43,699 nucleotides of DNA from Acinetobacter gyllenbergii CIP 110306 = MTCC 11365 (GCF_000413855.1 NZ_ATGG01000051.1:1-43699); one strand, 5' to 3'. Positions 1-9,258 are shown, counted from the stretch's first letter. A program made the numbers and translations. The notes: generated by a model from the sequence alone, not told the origin.

Positions 1-1608
1 GTGGGAAGAATTCATGAAGGCCAGCGTAGCCCGACCAAGTTTGATCAAGTAGGTAAGCTGCCAGACACCAAGAAACTGGCAGGAATTAAGTCTAAAGAGT
101 ATCAGGGCGAAGGTTTTAACCAACTACGCTTTGATGACACCACAGGACAGATCAGTGCTCAACTACAAAGCAGTCATGCCGCCAGCCAACTGAATCTGGG
201 TAAACTCAGTCATCCCAAAGACAAGGCTGAAAGTGAAGACCGCGGCGAAGGTTTCGAGTTACGCACCGACCAATGGGGTGCAGTGCGGGCAGGTGAAGGT
301 CTTCTCGTTTCCACGCATAAACAGGATCAAGCCCAAGGTGAACATCTGGACGCACAAGTTGCTAAACAGCAGCTTGAGGGCAATCAAAACAATGCCAAAG
401 CCTTAAGTGAAGTTGCCAAGAACCAACAGACCGATGAAATAGAATCGCTGGATCAACTTAAAGAGTTTGCGGAGCAGATCCAAGAGAAAATCGCACAATT
501 TAAAAAATCATTATTATTGCTGAACTCACCTGCGGGTATTGGTTTAAGTAGCAATGAAGATATTTATCTCTCTGCCGATGGCCAGATCAACCAGTTTGCA
601 GGCGATAGTATCAATCTAAGTACACAGAAGAACCTGATTACGCATGCCCAAAACAGAATCAGTGTGTTTGCTGCGCAGAATGGCATTAAACAGGTGGCTG
701 CCAAAGGTAAGTTTGAAGTCCAAGCGCAGTCGGATGGCATGGATTTACTTGCCAAGCAAGGCATCCAGATTATTTCGACTGAAGATCGCATTGAGATCAG
801 TAGCCCAAAAGAGATTGTGATTACTGCGGGTGGTTCTCAGATCAAAGTGAATGGTTCAGGGATTTTCCCTGTGACCAGTGGCAAGTTTGAAGCAAAAGCA
901 GGGCAGCATTTACTGGCCTCAGGCGCGAGTGCAAGTCGCAATTCGCCCCAGTTACCACAAGCAAAATCACTGAAAGGCGCGCTACAGTTATTAAGAAGTT
1001 ATGGGGGAGATAATTTCTTTAAGCAGAACAGCTATAAAGTGATTGACTCTTTAGGTAAGCAACTGACTGGCAAACTGGATGGAAATGGTTTTGCTCAAGT
1101 GACAGGCATTGCACCAGGCGCAGCTAAGGTTATTTTTGAAAAAGATGAGACCAGTGCATGGGCAGCAAGTAGTGACTTTAAACGTGATTATACTTGGGCA
1201 GAGCCGGTAGAAAAAGTTGCCGCCTCATTAAGCAGTGCATTGGGACAGAACATGAAGCAACAGCTAAGCAGCAGTTTGCTTTCGATGGATAAAAATAGTC
1301 TTAAAAACATTGGTAAAAACACCTTAAATGGTTTGGTTGAGCAGACGGTTGGACAAATCAAGGATCAAGTTAGCAATACCGCTTTAAGTGCTGTTTCAAA
1401 GCAACTGAACCTGAATATTTCTCCAGATCAAATGAAAAGTCTGGCACAACTCGCCATGAATCCGAGCCAGTCGGTTGACATGGTCAAAGCACAGGGTGTG
1501 GGTTTTGTAAAAGATCAAGCAACTGCAAAATTGGCGGAGGCCACCCAAATGGATTCGATCCTTCAACAAGGCATCGTTGATCGTTTTCATGGTCAAAACA
1601 AGGGCTAG
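1..1608 (+). CDS. vgrG: VgrG spike protein, C-terminal part (cut by window edge)
   Basis: This is the T6SS spike protein that tips the Hcp tube and carries effectors. The frame is open to the window edge, so the true start lies outside and the GTG at base 1 is not the start. About 535 codons are visible. Roughly residues 150-310 form the repetitive beta-helix of the DUF2345 type (runs such as GIGLSSNEDIYLSADGQ and GIQIISTEDRIEISSPKEI), which extends the gp5-like needle. A following small beta domain (about 340-400, containing GFAQVTGIAPGAAKVIFE) resembles the transthyretin-like adaptor often found at VgrG ends. A helical Gln/Ser-rich tail of about 130 residues follows. The stop is about 70 bp before the rhs start, so this VgrG probably loads that Rhs. 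The gp27/gp5 core is outside the window. Confidence 0.93.
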   Translation: MGRIHEGQRSPTKFDQVGKLPDTKKLAGIKSKEYQGEGFNQLRFDDTTGQISAQLQSSHAASQLNLGKLSHPKDKAESEDRGEGFELRTDQWGAVRAGEGLLVSTHKQDQAQGEHLDAQVAKQQLEGNQNNAKALSEVAKNQQTDEIESLDQLKEFAEQIQEKIAQFKKSLLLLNSPAGIGLSSNEDIYLSADGQINQFAGDSINLSTQKNLITHAQNRISVFAAQNGIKQVAAKGKFEVQAQSDGMDLLAKQGIQIISTEDRIEISSPKEIVITAGGSQIKVNGSGIFPVTSGKFEAKAGQHLLASGASASRNSPQLPQAKSLKGALQLLRSYGGDNFFKQNSYKVIDSLGKQLTGKLDGNGFAQVTGIAPGAAKVIFEKDETSAWAASSDFKRDYTWAEPVEKVAASLSSALGQNMKQQLSSSLLSMDKNSLKNIGKNTLNGLVEQTVGQIKDQVSNTALSAVSKQLNLNISPDQMKSLAQLAMNPSQSVDMVKAQGVGFVKDQATAKLAEATQMDSILQQGIVDRFHGQNKG

Positions 1609-1678
1609 GATAGATTCTAATTCACGCGCAGCAATTTAAAAAATAGATGTATTGAAATAAATTAAGGGTTTGAGATTG

Positions 1679-4600
1679 ATGGCTACGGAAAAAACACAAC
1701 AGGCAACAGATCAAAAAGCGTCGAAGGTTGAACTTGCTGTTTTTAATTTGGACAGCGTACACACGGTAACTGACCTGCAAATGATTGCCAAGCAAATCCA
1801 GCTTTATTTACAGGTGTGTGGGAATACCAGTTTAGAACAATTACAAGGCAGTGCGAATACGGCAACGGTAGCCAATATTTTTGCTTTAACAGGCAGTGTG
1901 CTGGATTTAATTTTATACGCGATTGACAGTAAGACAGAGGATGCTGCGGTACAACAGGGTGCATTGCTCGCTGCAAATTTAATTGGGTTATTTGCAGAAC
2001 CAAACAATGAAGCACATGCGCGTATGGCATTACGTCCGATGTTTGGTCTAATGTCGCAATGTTTATATCCAGAAAATGGAAAGATTAAAGACGCGGATAT
2101 TAAACGCTTGGGCCTGCATCTGAATGCGATGGTCGCAGGTGATTTAGAAAAGTTTTTACAAGAAACACAAGCCAAATTAGCGACCTTACTCTCACAGGCA
2201 ACGATCTTAGGAAGCAGTATTCTTACGAGCTTGTCTGTGCCTACGACACCAATAAGTGCGAACATGGCTGCAACGTCGGCAGCTGCAACAGCAGAGAAAA
2301 GAGACCCCAAACTCAAATTTAGCAATTGGGCTGCACCTCTCATTGATTTAATCGGTAAACCGAGTCAGGCAGATTTAACCCCTAAACTACAACCCGATAT
2401 TCAAACACGCCTGCAACAGAAAGCAACACAAGCAATTGCAACTTTAAGCCAGACTTTACAGCAGCAAGCCAATGCAGGGCAGAAATACAGCTTGGCTTGG
2501 TTATTACAACAAACTTTAACTGCGATTCAGGCCAGCGAAAATAAAGGCAATGCCAGTGTGCCAATTAATCAGACGGGAGAATATGAGCGCCATACCAAAG
2601 GGGATACCTTGGAGTTTGTGAGCTTACAGGCGGATGCGTTGAATGCACCACCTTGTGAAGGTGATGGTTCAGAGACTAGTAAGAGTATCAGTTATTCAAT
2701 TGGTGCAGAGCGGGTTCAGCATGCTGATTTCTATTTACCGAAAGTTGGTTTTGTATTTAGCCGCCAATATAACTCGCAAATGGATGAGTTTGATCAGGGG
2801 ATGATGGGTGCTCGTTGGATGATGCCTTTTTCCAATGTGATTCTGCCAAAAGAACAAGGCTATATTTTTATTGATGCGAAAGGGCGTAAACATGCCTTAC
2901 CGTCCACGATTTTGCAACAGGCTTACACTGTTCCATATGAAGGAATGACGGTTCATCCAATTGGAAATGGGGATTTGCTATTAAATTTTGGTGGTGACTG
3001 GAGTTTTCATTTTCATCAATTTAGTTTTGGTCAGCCCTATCATTTAATTCAACAATTCAATGAAAACACCAAGGACAAAATTAGCCTAAGTTACCTTTTG
3101 GCAGATGGTGTTGCTTATCTGCAAGCCATTGATTTTCAATTTGAACAGGCTCAGCATCAACTAAAATTTGCCTTTAATGAGCAAGTTAAGATTATTGCGG
3201 TATTTGTGGATGATCAAGTTGAGCCTTGGGCGCGCTATCACTATGATGCACAAGGTAACCTGATCACAGCTTTTGATCAAAATGGCCACGCACGTCAATA
3301 CGAATATAATCAGGCGCATCAGCTAACGCGCTATACCGATCGTACAGGCCGTGGACAAAATATCCGTTATGAATCGACGTTGCCAAAAGCCAAAGCCATT
3401 GAAGAATGGGCGGATGACGGCAGTTTCCATACCAAACTGAAATGGCATCCACGTTTACGCCAAGTTGCGGTTTACGATGCTTATGATGTAGCAACCTATT
3501 ATTATTTTGATTTGGATGGTTTTACCTATCGGACTCGTTTAGCCGATGGTCGTGAGTCTTGGTATTCCCGTGATGGTGAAAAACGTATTACCCGACAAAT
3601 TGACTTTGAAGGTCGGGAAACTCAGCAAGAATATAATGATCAGGGCCAACTAGCGAAAATTGTACAGCCGAATGGTGGTGTGATTCGCTTTGCTTATGAT
3701 CAACAAGGCAATTTAACCGAGACCAAAGATCCAGAAGGCAATATCTGGAAACGTGAATATGATGCACAAGGCAATGTCAGCAAAGAGATTAATCCTTTAG
3801 GTCATGTCACTCAATATAAATACAACAGCAATAATCAAGTGGTGGAAGTGGTTGATGCCAAAGGAGGTATCAAGAAAATCCAATACAATGATCAAGGGCA
3901 AATGCTGTCTTATACCGATTGTTCAGGCAAGAGCAGTACATGGGAATATGATGAAGAAGGTGATCTAAGTGCCCAACAAGCGGCGAATGAACAGAAAGTT
4001 CAATATCTGTATAGTATGCAAGGCAAAGATAAAGGTCAGCTTCAAGCCATCGTATATCCAGATGGCTTGAAAGAGCTATTTGAGCATGATCAAGAAGGTC
4101 GTCTGCTTAATCACACCGATACCAACGGCTTAACCACTCAATATCAATACAATACTGTTGGCCTGTTAGAACAACGCATTGATGCCAATCAGCATCGTGT
4201 GGGCTATCAATGGGATAAACAGGGTCGTATCCAAAAGCTTATTAACCAGAATCGGGCTGAATACCAGTTTAGCTATAATAAGTTTGGTCAATTAGTTCGT
4301 GAACAAGCATTTGATGGTGAAGAAAAGCACTATAGTTATAGTGAAAATGGTCTATTGTTCCAGATTCGACAACCCAATATTCTGACCGAATTTAGCTATT
4401 ATGATGATGGACAGATTGCGTCTAAAACATATACGCATCTGCATACTCATCAAAGCCAGACAGAGCACTTTGAATATAATTTAAATCAACAATTAAGCTC
4501 AGCCAGTAATGCTGAGAGCCAAGTTCAACTGTATCGTAATCAGCTTGGACAATTGGTGCGTGAACACCAGCATTATAAAATGTTGAATTTAACGGCTGTA

Positions 4601-6397
4601 CTGCGTTATGAATATGATGAACTGGGTCATCTGGTTAAAACTATTCGTCCAGATGGACAGCAACAGACCAATCTGAGCTATGGTTCAGGACATATCTACG
4701 GAATTGCGTTTAACCAACAGGATGTTGTTTCTTTCCAACGTGATGATTTGCATCGTGAAACGGTACGTTTCTTGGCAAATGGTTTGGTACAAACCAAGCA
4801 TTATAATGATGTGGGATTACTGATTTCTCAACAGATTGAGCCTGAGCAAGAAACCACAGATCGACTCCGTTATCAAGCGCATAGACATTATCAATATGAT
4901 AAAAACTATTTGCTCACCCAAGTTGAAGACAGTCGTTTAGGACAGCTTAATTATCAATATGATCCGATTGGACGTTTGATTTCAACGCAAAGTCAGCATA
5001 AAAACGAGAGTTTTAAGTTTGATCCAGCGGGGAATCTGGTTGACCCAATCAAACAGACAACACATGCCAAAAACAATTTAATCAAGCAGTATCAAGGCAA
5101 GCATTATCAATATGATGTACAGGGCAATGTGATTGAAACCACCCAAAATGGCAAGGTCTTAAAGCTGACTTGGGATAATCATAACCGTTTGATGCAAAGT
5201 AACTTGAATGGGCAAGTGACTCAATATGGTTATGATGTCTTTGGACGTCGTTTATATAAGAAATCATCAAATCAAGACTTCACCTTATTTGGTTGGGATG
5301 GTGATTTGATGATTTGGGAATCTAGCCAAAATTCGAACCATCCCGAGAACAGCTATACCAAACATTATGTCTATGAGCCTGACAGCTTTGTACCGTTAAT
5401 GCAGGCAGGGTATCAGGGTTTTATTCAACTGATAGAAACCCCTGATTATAGTGAATATCTCAACAAGCCTTATTCGGTTTATAAAGATCCGATCTGGAGC
5501 AGCGATACACGTAAAAACCGTGTGGCTTTAGAACAGACGGTTTTTTATCATTGTGATCAGGTGGGAACACCGCAAACACTGAGTAATGCAGAAGGTGCGC
5601 GTGTATGGGAAATTACTCAGGATACATGGGGGACTGCGCTCGAGATTCAAATGCTAAATAAGGACAATCCATTTGAGCAGAGCAATCTTAGATTCCAAGG
5701 TCAGTATTACGATAATGAAACAGGACTGCATTATAACCGTTATCGTTATTATGAACCGTATAGTGCAAGGTATATGAGTAAAGATCCGATTGGACTCGAA
5801 GGTGGGCTTAATCTTCGTGATTATGTCAAAAATCCAAGTCAGTGGGTTGATCCATTAGGCTTAGCCTCTGAACGAGCTGGAACAAATATAGCTTTAGAAA
5901 CCTATAATCGAAGTGCTCCACATTTACCTGATAATAGTATTCCAGTAGATAAGATATTGACATCCCAAATTGAAAAATATGCGACAGGGAAATCGGTAGG
6001 AGGCTCAGTTACAGCGGGGGTAGGCGTTGGTATTTACGCAAAATATAAAGGAAATGGAGAAAGTACCTTAACAATGGAACGAAAAGTGGGAGTGGGATAT
6101 GACTATGGTGTATTTGAGGAAGATAAAAAATGGAAATTCAAAACCGGACAAAAACAGGTTAATAGAGAATATGTTGAAGCATGTGCTGCTAAAGGTAAAT
6201 CAAAATATTGTGCAGGTTCACATACAGATAAATGGGATCCTTATCTAAGAAAAGACAAAACTAAATTGGGAACAGCAAAGGGTATTACTATTAGCCAAGG
6301 TAAAGAAATGGTGGGTAATCCAAATGGCCCATCTATTATTCATGGGCCTGGGCATACTTGGGATTTAGGCGCGCATGGTTTCCCTTCTACCTATTAA
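1679..6397 (+). CDS. rhs: Rhs-repeat T6SS effector with polymorphic C-terminal tip
   Basis: A 1572-residue Rhs protein, predicted to be a VgrG-delivered toxin cocoon. ATG at 1679 is chosen over an upstream in-frame TTG at 1670 because AAGGG (1664-1668) sits 10 bases before it. Residues 1-300 are helical and Ala/Gln-rich, with no PAAR motif visible. From about 320 comes a DUF6531-like entry (ALNAPPCEGDG, FSRQYNSQ), then many YD repeats (YDAQGN, YNDQGQ, YEYDELG) forming the shell. The core ends with the conserved RYYEPYSARYMSKDPIGL and WVDPLGL (D1391-L1395), the family's aspartyl autocleavage motif. The last 177 residues are the variable tip: a Gly-rich stretch (GGSVTAGVGVGIYAKY), several Cys and a C-terminal IIHGPGHTWDLGAHGF. 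I do not recognise the toxin fold. The expected cognate immunity gene does not follow on the same strand; a convergent Sel1 lipoprotein ends 24 bp away. Confidence 0.95.
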   Translation: MATEKTQQATDQKASKVELAVFNLDSVHTVTDLQMIAKQIQLYLQVCGNTSLEQLQGSANTATVANIFALTGSVLDLILYAIDSKTEDAAVQQGALLAANLIGLFAEPNNEAHARMALRPMFGLMSQCLYPENGKIKDADIKRLGLHLNAMVAGDLEKFLQETQAKLATLLSQATILGSSILTSLSVPTTPISANMAATSAAATAEKRDPKLKFSNWAAPLIDLIGKPSQADLTPKLQPDIQTRLQQKATQAIATLSQTLQQQANAGQKYSLAWLLQQTLTAIQASENKGNASVPINQTGEYERHTKGDTLEFVSLQADALNAPPCEGDGSETSKSISYSIGAERVQHADFYLPKVGFVFSRQYNSQMDEFDQGMMGARWMMPFSNVILPKEQGYIFIDAKGRKHALPSTILQQAYTVPYEGMTVHPIGNGDLLLNFGGDWSFHFHQFSFGQPYHLIQQFNENTKDKISLSYLLADGVAYLQAIDFQFEQAQHQLKFAFNEQVKIIAVFVDDQVEPWARYHYDAQGNLITAFDQNGHARQYEYNQAHQLTRYTDRTGRGQNIRYESTLPKAKAIEEWADDGSFHTKLKWHPRLRQVAVYDAYDVATYYYFDLDGFTYRTRLADGRESWYSRDGEKRITRQIDFEGRETQQEYNDQGQLAKIVQPNGGVIRFAYDQQGNLTETKDPEGNIWKREYDAQGNVSKEINPLGHVTQYKYNSNNQVVEVVDAKGGIKKIQYNDQGQMLSYTDCSGKSSTWEYDEEGDLSAQQAANEQKVQYLYSMQGKDKGQLQAIVYPDGLKELFEHDQEGRLLNHTDTNGLTTQYQYNTVGLLEQRIDANQHRVGYQWDKQGRIQKLINQNRAEYQFSYNKFGQLVREQAFDGEEKHYSYSENGLLFQIRQPNILTEFSYYDDGQIASKTYTHLHTHQSQTEHFEYNLNQQLSSASNAESQVQLYRNQLGQLVREHQHYKMLNLTAVLRYEYDELGHLVKTIRPDGQQQTNLSYGSGHIYGIAFNQQDVVSFQRDDLHRETVRFLANGLVQTKHYNDVGLLISQQIEPEQETTDRLRYQAHRHYQYDKNYLLTQVEDSRLGQLNYQYDPIGRLISTQSQHKNESFKFDPAGNLVDPIKQTTHAKNNLIKQYQGKHYQYDVQGNVIETTQNGKVLKLTWDNHNRLMQSNLNGQVTQYGYDVFGRRLYKKSSNQDFTLFGWDGDLMIWESSQNSNHPENSYTKHYVYEPDSFVPLMQAGYQGFIQLIETPDYSEYLNKPYSVYKDPIWSSDTRKNRVALEQTVFYHCDQVGTPQTLSNAEGARVWEITQDTWGTALEIQMLNKDNPFEQSNLRFQGQYYDNETGLHYNRYRYYEPYSARYMSKDPIGLEGGLNLRDYVKNPSQWVDPLGLASERAGTNIALETYNRSAPHLPDNSIPVDKILTSQIEKYATGKSVGGSVTAGVGVGIYAKYKGNGESTLTMERKVGVGYDYGVFEEDKKWKFKTGQKQVNREYVEACAAKGKSKYCAGSHTDKWDPYLRKDKTKLGTAKGITISQGKEMVGNPNGPSIIHGPGHTWDLGAHGFPSTY
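5159..5793 (+). repeat. Direct repeat copy 1: 3' end of the Rhs core
   Basis: These 635 bases recur at 7404-8038 with a constant offset of 2245 and only scattered substitutions. The repeat encodes the last Rhs core segment up to DPIGL, just before the variable tip. Such core duplications supply homology for swapping tips. Confidence 0.95.
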
Positions 6398-6406
6398 AGG
6401 GAAACC
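6377..6406. terminator. Hairpin over the rhs stop codon
   Basis: GGTTTCCCTT (6377-6386) and AAGGGAAACC (6397-6406) form a perfect 10-bp stem with a 10-base loop spanning the rhs TAA. No T-run follows, so it may slow or protect rhs mRNA rather than be a classical terminator. Confidence 0.5.
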
Positions 6407-6407
6407 A

Positions 6408-6444
6408 AATTATCTCAACAATTATTTTTCTATATGAGATAATT
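6408..6444. terminator. Inverted repeat between convergent rhs and sel1 genes
   Basis: AATTATCTCA (6408-6417) pairs perfectly with TGAGATAATT (6435-6444). The repeat covers the stop of the minus-strand sel1 gene at 6422. It is A/T-rich with an A/T-rich loop, so it could act as a weak bidirectional terminator between the two convergent genes. Confidence 0.45.
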
Positions 6445-7282
6445 CTTGAGAGGCTAGAGGATTTCCCGCCTCAGCTGATTTTTTAAACCACATATGGGCT
6501 AAAGAAGGATCCTTTTTAACGCCCAATCCCTCTTTATAAATGCGACCAAGATGATATTGTGCGCCACTTTCGCCTTGTTCTGCTGCCGCTAAGAACCATT
6601 TTTGTGCTTGTTGATAATTTTGAGTTACTCCATCACCCAATAAATACATGAGGCCTAGGTTATATTGAGCATCAATTTCCCCTTGTTTAGCTGCTTCTGT
6701 TAGCCATTTTAAGCCTTCAATTGGGTTTTTTTTAGTCCCTTGTCCATCAAAATACATATTACTTAAATTGTACTGGGCTATAGGATATCCTGCTTGCGCA
6801 GATTTTAAGAAATATGAAAGAGCTTTTTGATTGTCTGCTGTAATACCCAATCCATCCTTATATATAGTTCCTAGATTATTTAATGAAGCTATATCACCTT
6901 GTGTAGCTGCTTTCTTAAACCAAAGTATAGCTGTTGTATAATCAGGTTTAAGATGTTCACCCTCTATATATAAAAGACCTAAATTATATTGGGCATTAAC
7001 ATTTCCTTGATCTGCTGCTAAAGTGTACCATTTAATAGCTTCTACAATATCTGGCTGAATTTCTTTATAACCATCGGCATATATGACACCCATATTGTAT
7101 TGTGATTCAGGATCACCTTTTTCAGCTTTAGAGCGTATATCTTTGATATCAAGATTATTTATGTTACTGTTATTAGAGTGTTGTTTTTCACTAGTCTCAG
7201 GTGCAGGCGTAGTTGTTTTTGCACATCCTGAATTCAAGACATTTAATAGACAAATAGCCAAAAAAATTCTTTTTAATAACAT
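6422..7282 (-). CDS. Sel1-repeat lipoprotein, candidate Rhs immunity protein
   Basis: A 286-residue predicted lipoprotein. It has an N-terminal hydrophobic signal ending at LNSGC (a loose lipobox), a Ser/Asn linker, then about six Sel1-like repeats of 36 residues (for example AIKWYTLAADQGNVNAQYNLG, quoted in two parts: AIKWYTLAADQ and GNVNAQYNLG). Sel1 repeats form an alpha-alpha superhelix that binds other proteins. Sel1 lipoproteins are known immunity partners of some T6SS effectors, which supports, but does not prove, an immunity role here. The gene is convergent with rhs and 24 bp from it, so unlike a usual immunity gene it cannot share the rhs transcript. Its promoter must lie in the A/T-rich 7283-7400 segment, just upstream of the displaced Rhs tip. 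Confidence 0.85.
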   Translation of the reverse strand: MLLKRIFLAICLLNVLNSGCAKTTTPAPETSEKQHSNNSNINNLDIKDIRSKAEKGDPESQYNMGVIYADGYKEIQPDIVEAIKWYTLAADQGNVNAQYNLGLLYIEGEHLKPDYTTAILWFKKAATQGDIASLNNLGTIYKDGLGITADNQKALSYFLKSAQAGYPIAQYNLSNMYFDGQGTKKNPIEGLKWLTEAAKQGEIDAQYNLGLMYLLGDGVTQNYQQAQKWFLAAAEQGESGAQYHLGRIYKEGLGVKKDPSLAHMWFKKSAEAGNPLASQELSHIEK

Positions 7283-7403
7283 CTTCTTATCTCAGATAAC
7301 ATAGCTTGAGCTAATTTACTATATATGAGCATTATTTTCTCTATTTACAACATAAAAATAACATAAACAAAGATTCAATTAATTATTCTTAAACTTAATA
7401 AAG

Positions 7404-8038
7404 TTAAAGCTGACTTGGGACAATCATAACCGTTTGATGCAAAGTAACTTGAATGGAAAAGTGACTCAGTATGGTTATGATGTCTTTGGACGTCGTTTAT
7501 ATAAGAAATCATCAAATCAAGACTTTACCTTATTTGGTTGGGATGGTGATTTGATGATTTGGGAATCTAGCCAAAATTCGAACCATCCTGAGAATAGCTA
7601 TACCAAACATTATGTTTATGAGTCTGATAGCTTTGTACCCTTAATGCAGGCGGGGTATCAGGGTTTTATTCAACTGATAGAAACCCCTGATTATAGTGAA
7701 TATCTCAACAAGCCTTATTCGGTTTATAAAGATCCGATCTGGAGTACAGATACTCGTAAAAATCGTGTGGCTTTAGAGCAAACTGCTTTTTATCATTGTG
7801 ATCAGGTGGGAACACCGCAAACACTGAGTAATGCAGAAGGTGCGTGCGTATGGGAAATTACTCAGGATACGTGGGGAACTGCACTCGAGATTCAAATGCT
7901 AAATAAAGACAATCCATTTGAGCAGAGTAATCTTAGATTCCAAGGTCAATATTACGATAGTGAAACAGGACTGCATTATAACCGTTATCGTTATTATGAA
8001 CCGTATAGTGCAAGGTATATGAGTAAAGATCCGATTGG
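7404..8038 (+). repeat. Direct repeat copy 2: displaced Rhs core 3' end
   Basis: Near-identical to 5159-5793. The match begins abruptly at 7404, after unrelated A/T-rich sequence, and stops after DPIG, where the two tips diverge. This marks the left recombination edge of a displaced Rhs C-terminal cassette. Confidence 0.95.
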
Positions 8039-8663
8039 GTTATTTGGTGGATTAAATAGTGCAAAATATGTCAATAATCCTATACAACTAGTAGATATGT
8101 TAGGCCTAATTGAATGGAAGGGTACCGAAAAAAGTTATACAGTATTTGCTGTAACAGGGTTATCTTACGATTTAACTTCACAATGTATTAATGGTGTCCA
8201 AAATAGTGTTAAATTTAAAGTAATAGGTGCTGGGATTGCTGGAAAAGGGTTTCCTTACACTATTAATAATGTTTCAGAAGTGACAATGGTCGATAATTAT
8301 AAAACTTTAAATCCTAAAGCTTTTAATGGTGCTTGGGGAGATATGAGTGCTGGAGCTACTTGGCGTGGTGGAAAAGGAGTTGGAATGACGGCTGTTGGAG
8401 AGGCTACAAGTGATGGGTGGTCTAATGATTATAGTAATGGACATTCTTTAGGTGCGGGAATTTCAATGGGTAAGGTAGTTGGCTTTGATTATAGAACTAG
8501 CTCATGTCAGATTAGTGAAGTACCCAAATGTGGGCCAGGTGGATGCTTTAAAAAAGATATTCCTACTATGAAATATGATATTAATCAGGCTAAAAAATAT
8601 AAACCAGTTACCCAGCCACCTGTTATTTTACCACTAATTAGTAATGCTTTTCCTTCAAATTAA
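7434..8663 (+). CDS. Orphan (displaced) Rhs C-terminal tip
   Basis: This reading frame is open from 7383 and matches the Rhs core from 7404. The first possible starts are TTG 7434 and ATG 7437, with no convincing ribosome site, so it is probably a silent cassette rather than a normal gene. Residues 1-200 duplicate the end of the Rhs core. The cleavage motif reads VDMLGL instead of VDPLGL, losing the conserved proline. The tip after it is 184 residues, unrelated to the tip of the full Rhs: Gly-rich, with GAWGDMSAGATWRGGKGVG and a Cys-rich SEVPKCGPGGCFKKD. I do not recognise its activity. A Sel1 lipoprotein starts 12 bp downstream and is the likely cognate immunity gene. Recombination through the 635-bp repeat could place this tip on the full-length Rhs. 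Confidence 0.88.
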   Translation: MMQSNLNGKVTQYGYDVFGRRLYKKSSNQDFTLFGWDGDLMIWESSQNSNHPENSYTKHYVYESDSFVPLMQAGYQGFIQLIETPDYSEYLNKPYSVYKDPIWSTDTRKNRVALEQTAFYHCDQVGTPQTLSNAEGACVWEITQDTWGTALEIQMLNKDNPFEQSNLRFQGQYYDSETGLHYNRYRYYEPYSARYMSKDPIGLFGGLNSAKYVNNPIQLVDMLGLIEWKGTEKSYTVFAVTGLSYDLTSQCINGVQNSVKFKVIGAGIAGKGFPYTINNVSEVTMVDNYKTLNPKAFNGAWGDMSAGATWRGGKGVGMTAVGEATSDGWSNDYSNGHSLGAGISMGKVVGFDYRTSSCQISEVPKCGPGGCFKKDIPTMKYDINQAKKYKPVTQPPVILPLISNAFPSN

Positions 8664-8675
8664 CTTGAGACTATT

Positions 8676-9155
8676 ATGATTAAATATTTAAATATTTTTG
8701 TGATCTTATTTTTAGTTGGCTGTAATAGTCCTGATAGTGCAGCAAATCCTGAATTTGAAAGTTTAAAAAGTGCAGCAGAGCAAGGGGATATTCGCGCTCA
8801 ATCACAGATGGGAGACGTATATTTATTTGGTGAGTATAATTTTGATGTTGATTATAAAAAAGCCTTTGAGTGGTATCAAAAAGCAGCTGAACAAAATGAT
8901 GCAAAATCGCAATATAACTTAGCAATAATGTATTTAAATGGATATGGTGTAAAAAAAGATTTGCCAAAGTCCGTCGAATATTATAGAAAATCAGCTTTGC
9001 AAGGAGATGCTGATAGTCAACTACAATTGGGAATCAGGTATCTCAATGGTGAAGGTGTAGAAAAAAATCTTGAAACTGCAAAAGAATGGTTTCAGAAGGC
9101 AAAAAATTCAGGAAATGAAGAGGCTATTTCTTATTTAAGAAAAATTGATAATTAA
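8676..9155 (+). CDS. Sel1-repeat lipoprotein, likely immunity to the orphan Rhs tip
   Basis: A 159-residue lipoprotein with signal MIKYLNIFVILFLVGC (lipobox LVGC). It has three to four Sel1-like repeats (FEWYQKAAEQNDAKSQYNLA, then a YYRKSALQGDADSQLQLG unit). It begins 12 bp after the orphan Rhs tip in the same orientation, the usual place for an Rhs immunity gene. The lipoprotein signal would place it in the periplasm, suggesting the toxin acts there or on membranes. The immunity role is inferred from position and family. Confidence 0.85.
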   Translation: MIKYLNIFVILFLVGCNSPDSAANPEFESLKSAAEQGDIRAQSQMGDVYLFGEYNFDVDYKKAFEWYQKAAEQNDAKSQYNLAIMYLNGYGVKKDLPKSVEYYRKSALQGDADSQLQLGIRYLNGEGVEKNLETAKEWFQKAKNSGNEEAISYLRKIDN

Positions 9156-9258
9156 TAGCTTTGTATTAAATATGAAGAGATCTTTTTTTAAAAATCTATT
9201 TATTTTAATGTGGTTTTAGATATTAAGTAGAGTGTCGTTTTATATTGTAATAGGTTTT

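Noticed and set aside
1804..2343. Minus-strand ORF of 179 codons inside rhs
   Set aside because: It lies wholly within the rhs coding frame, has no ribosome site and encodes low-complexity sequence typical of an antisense shadow.
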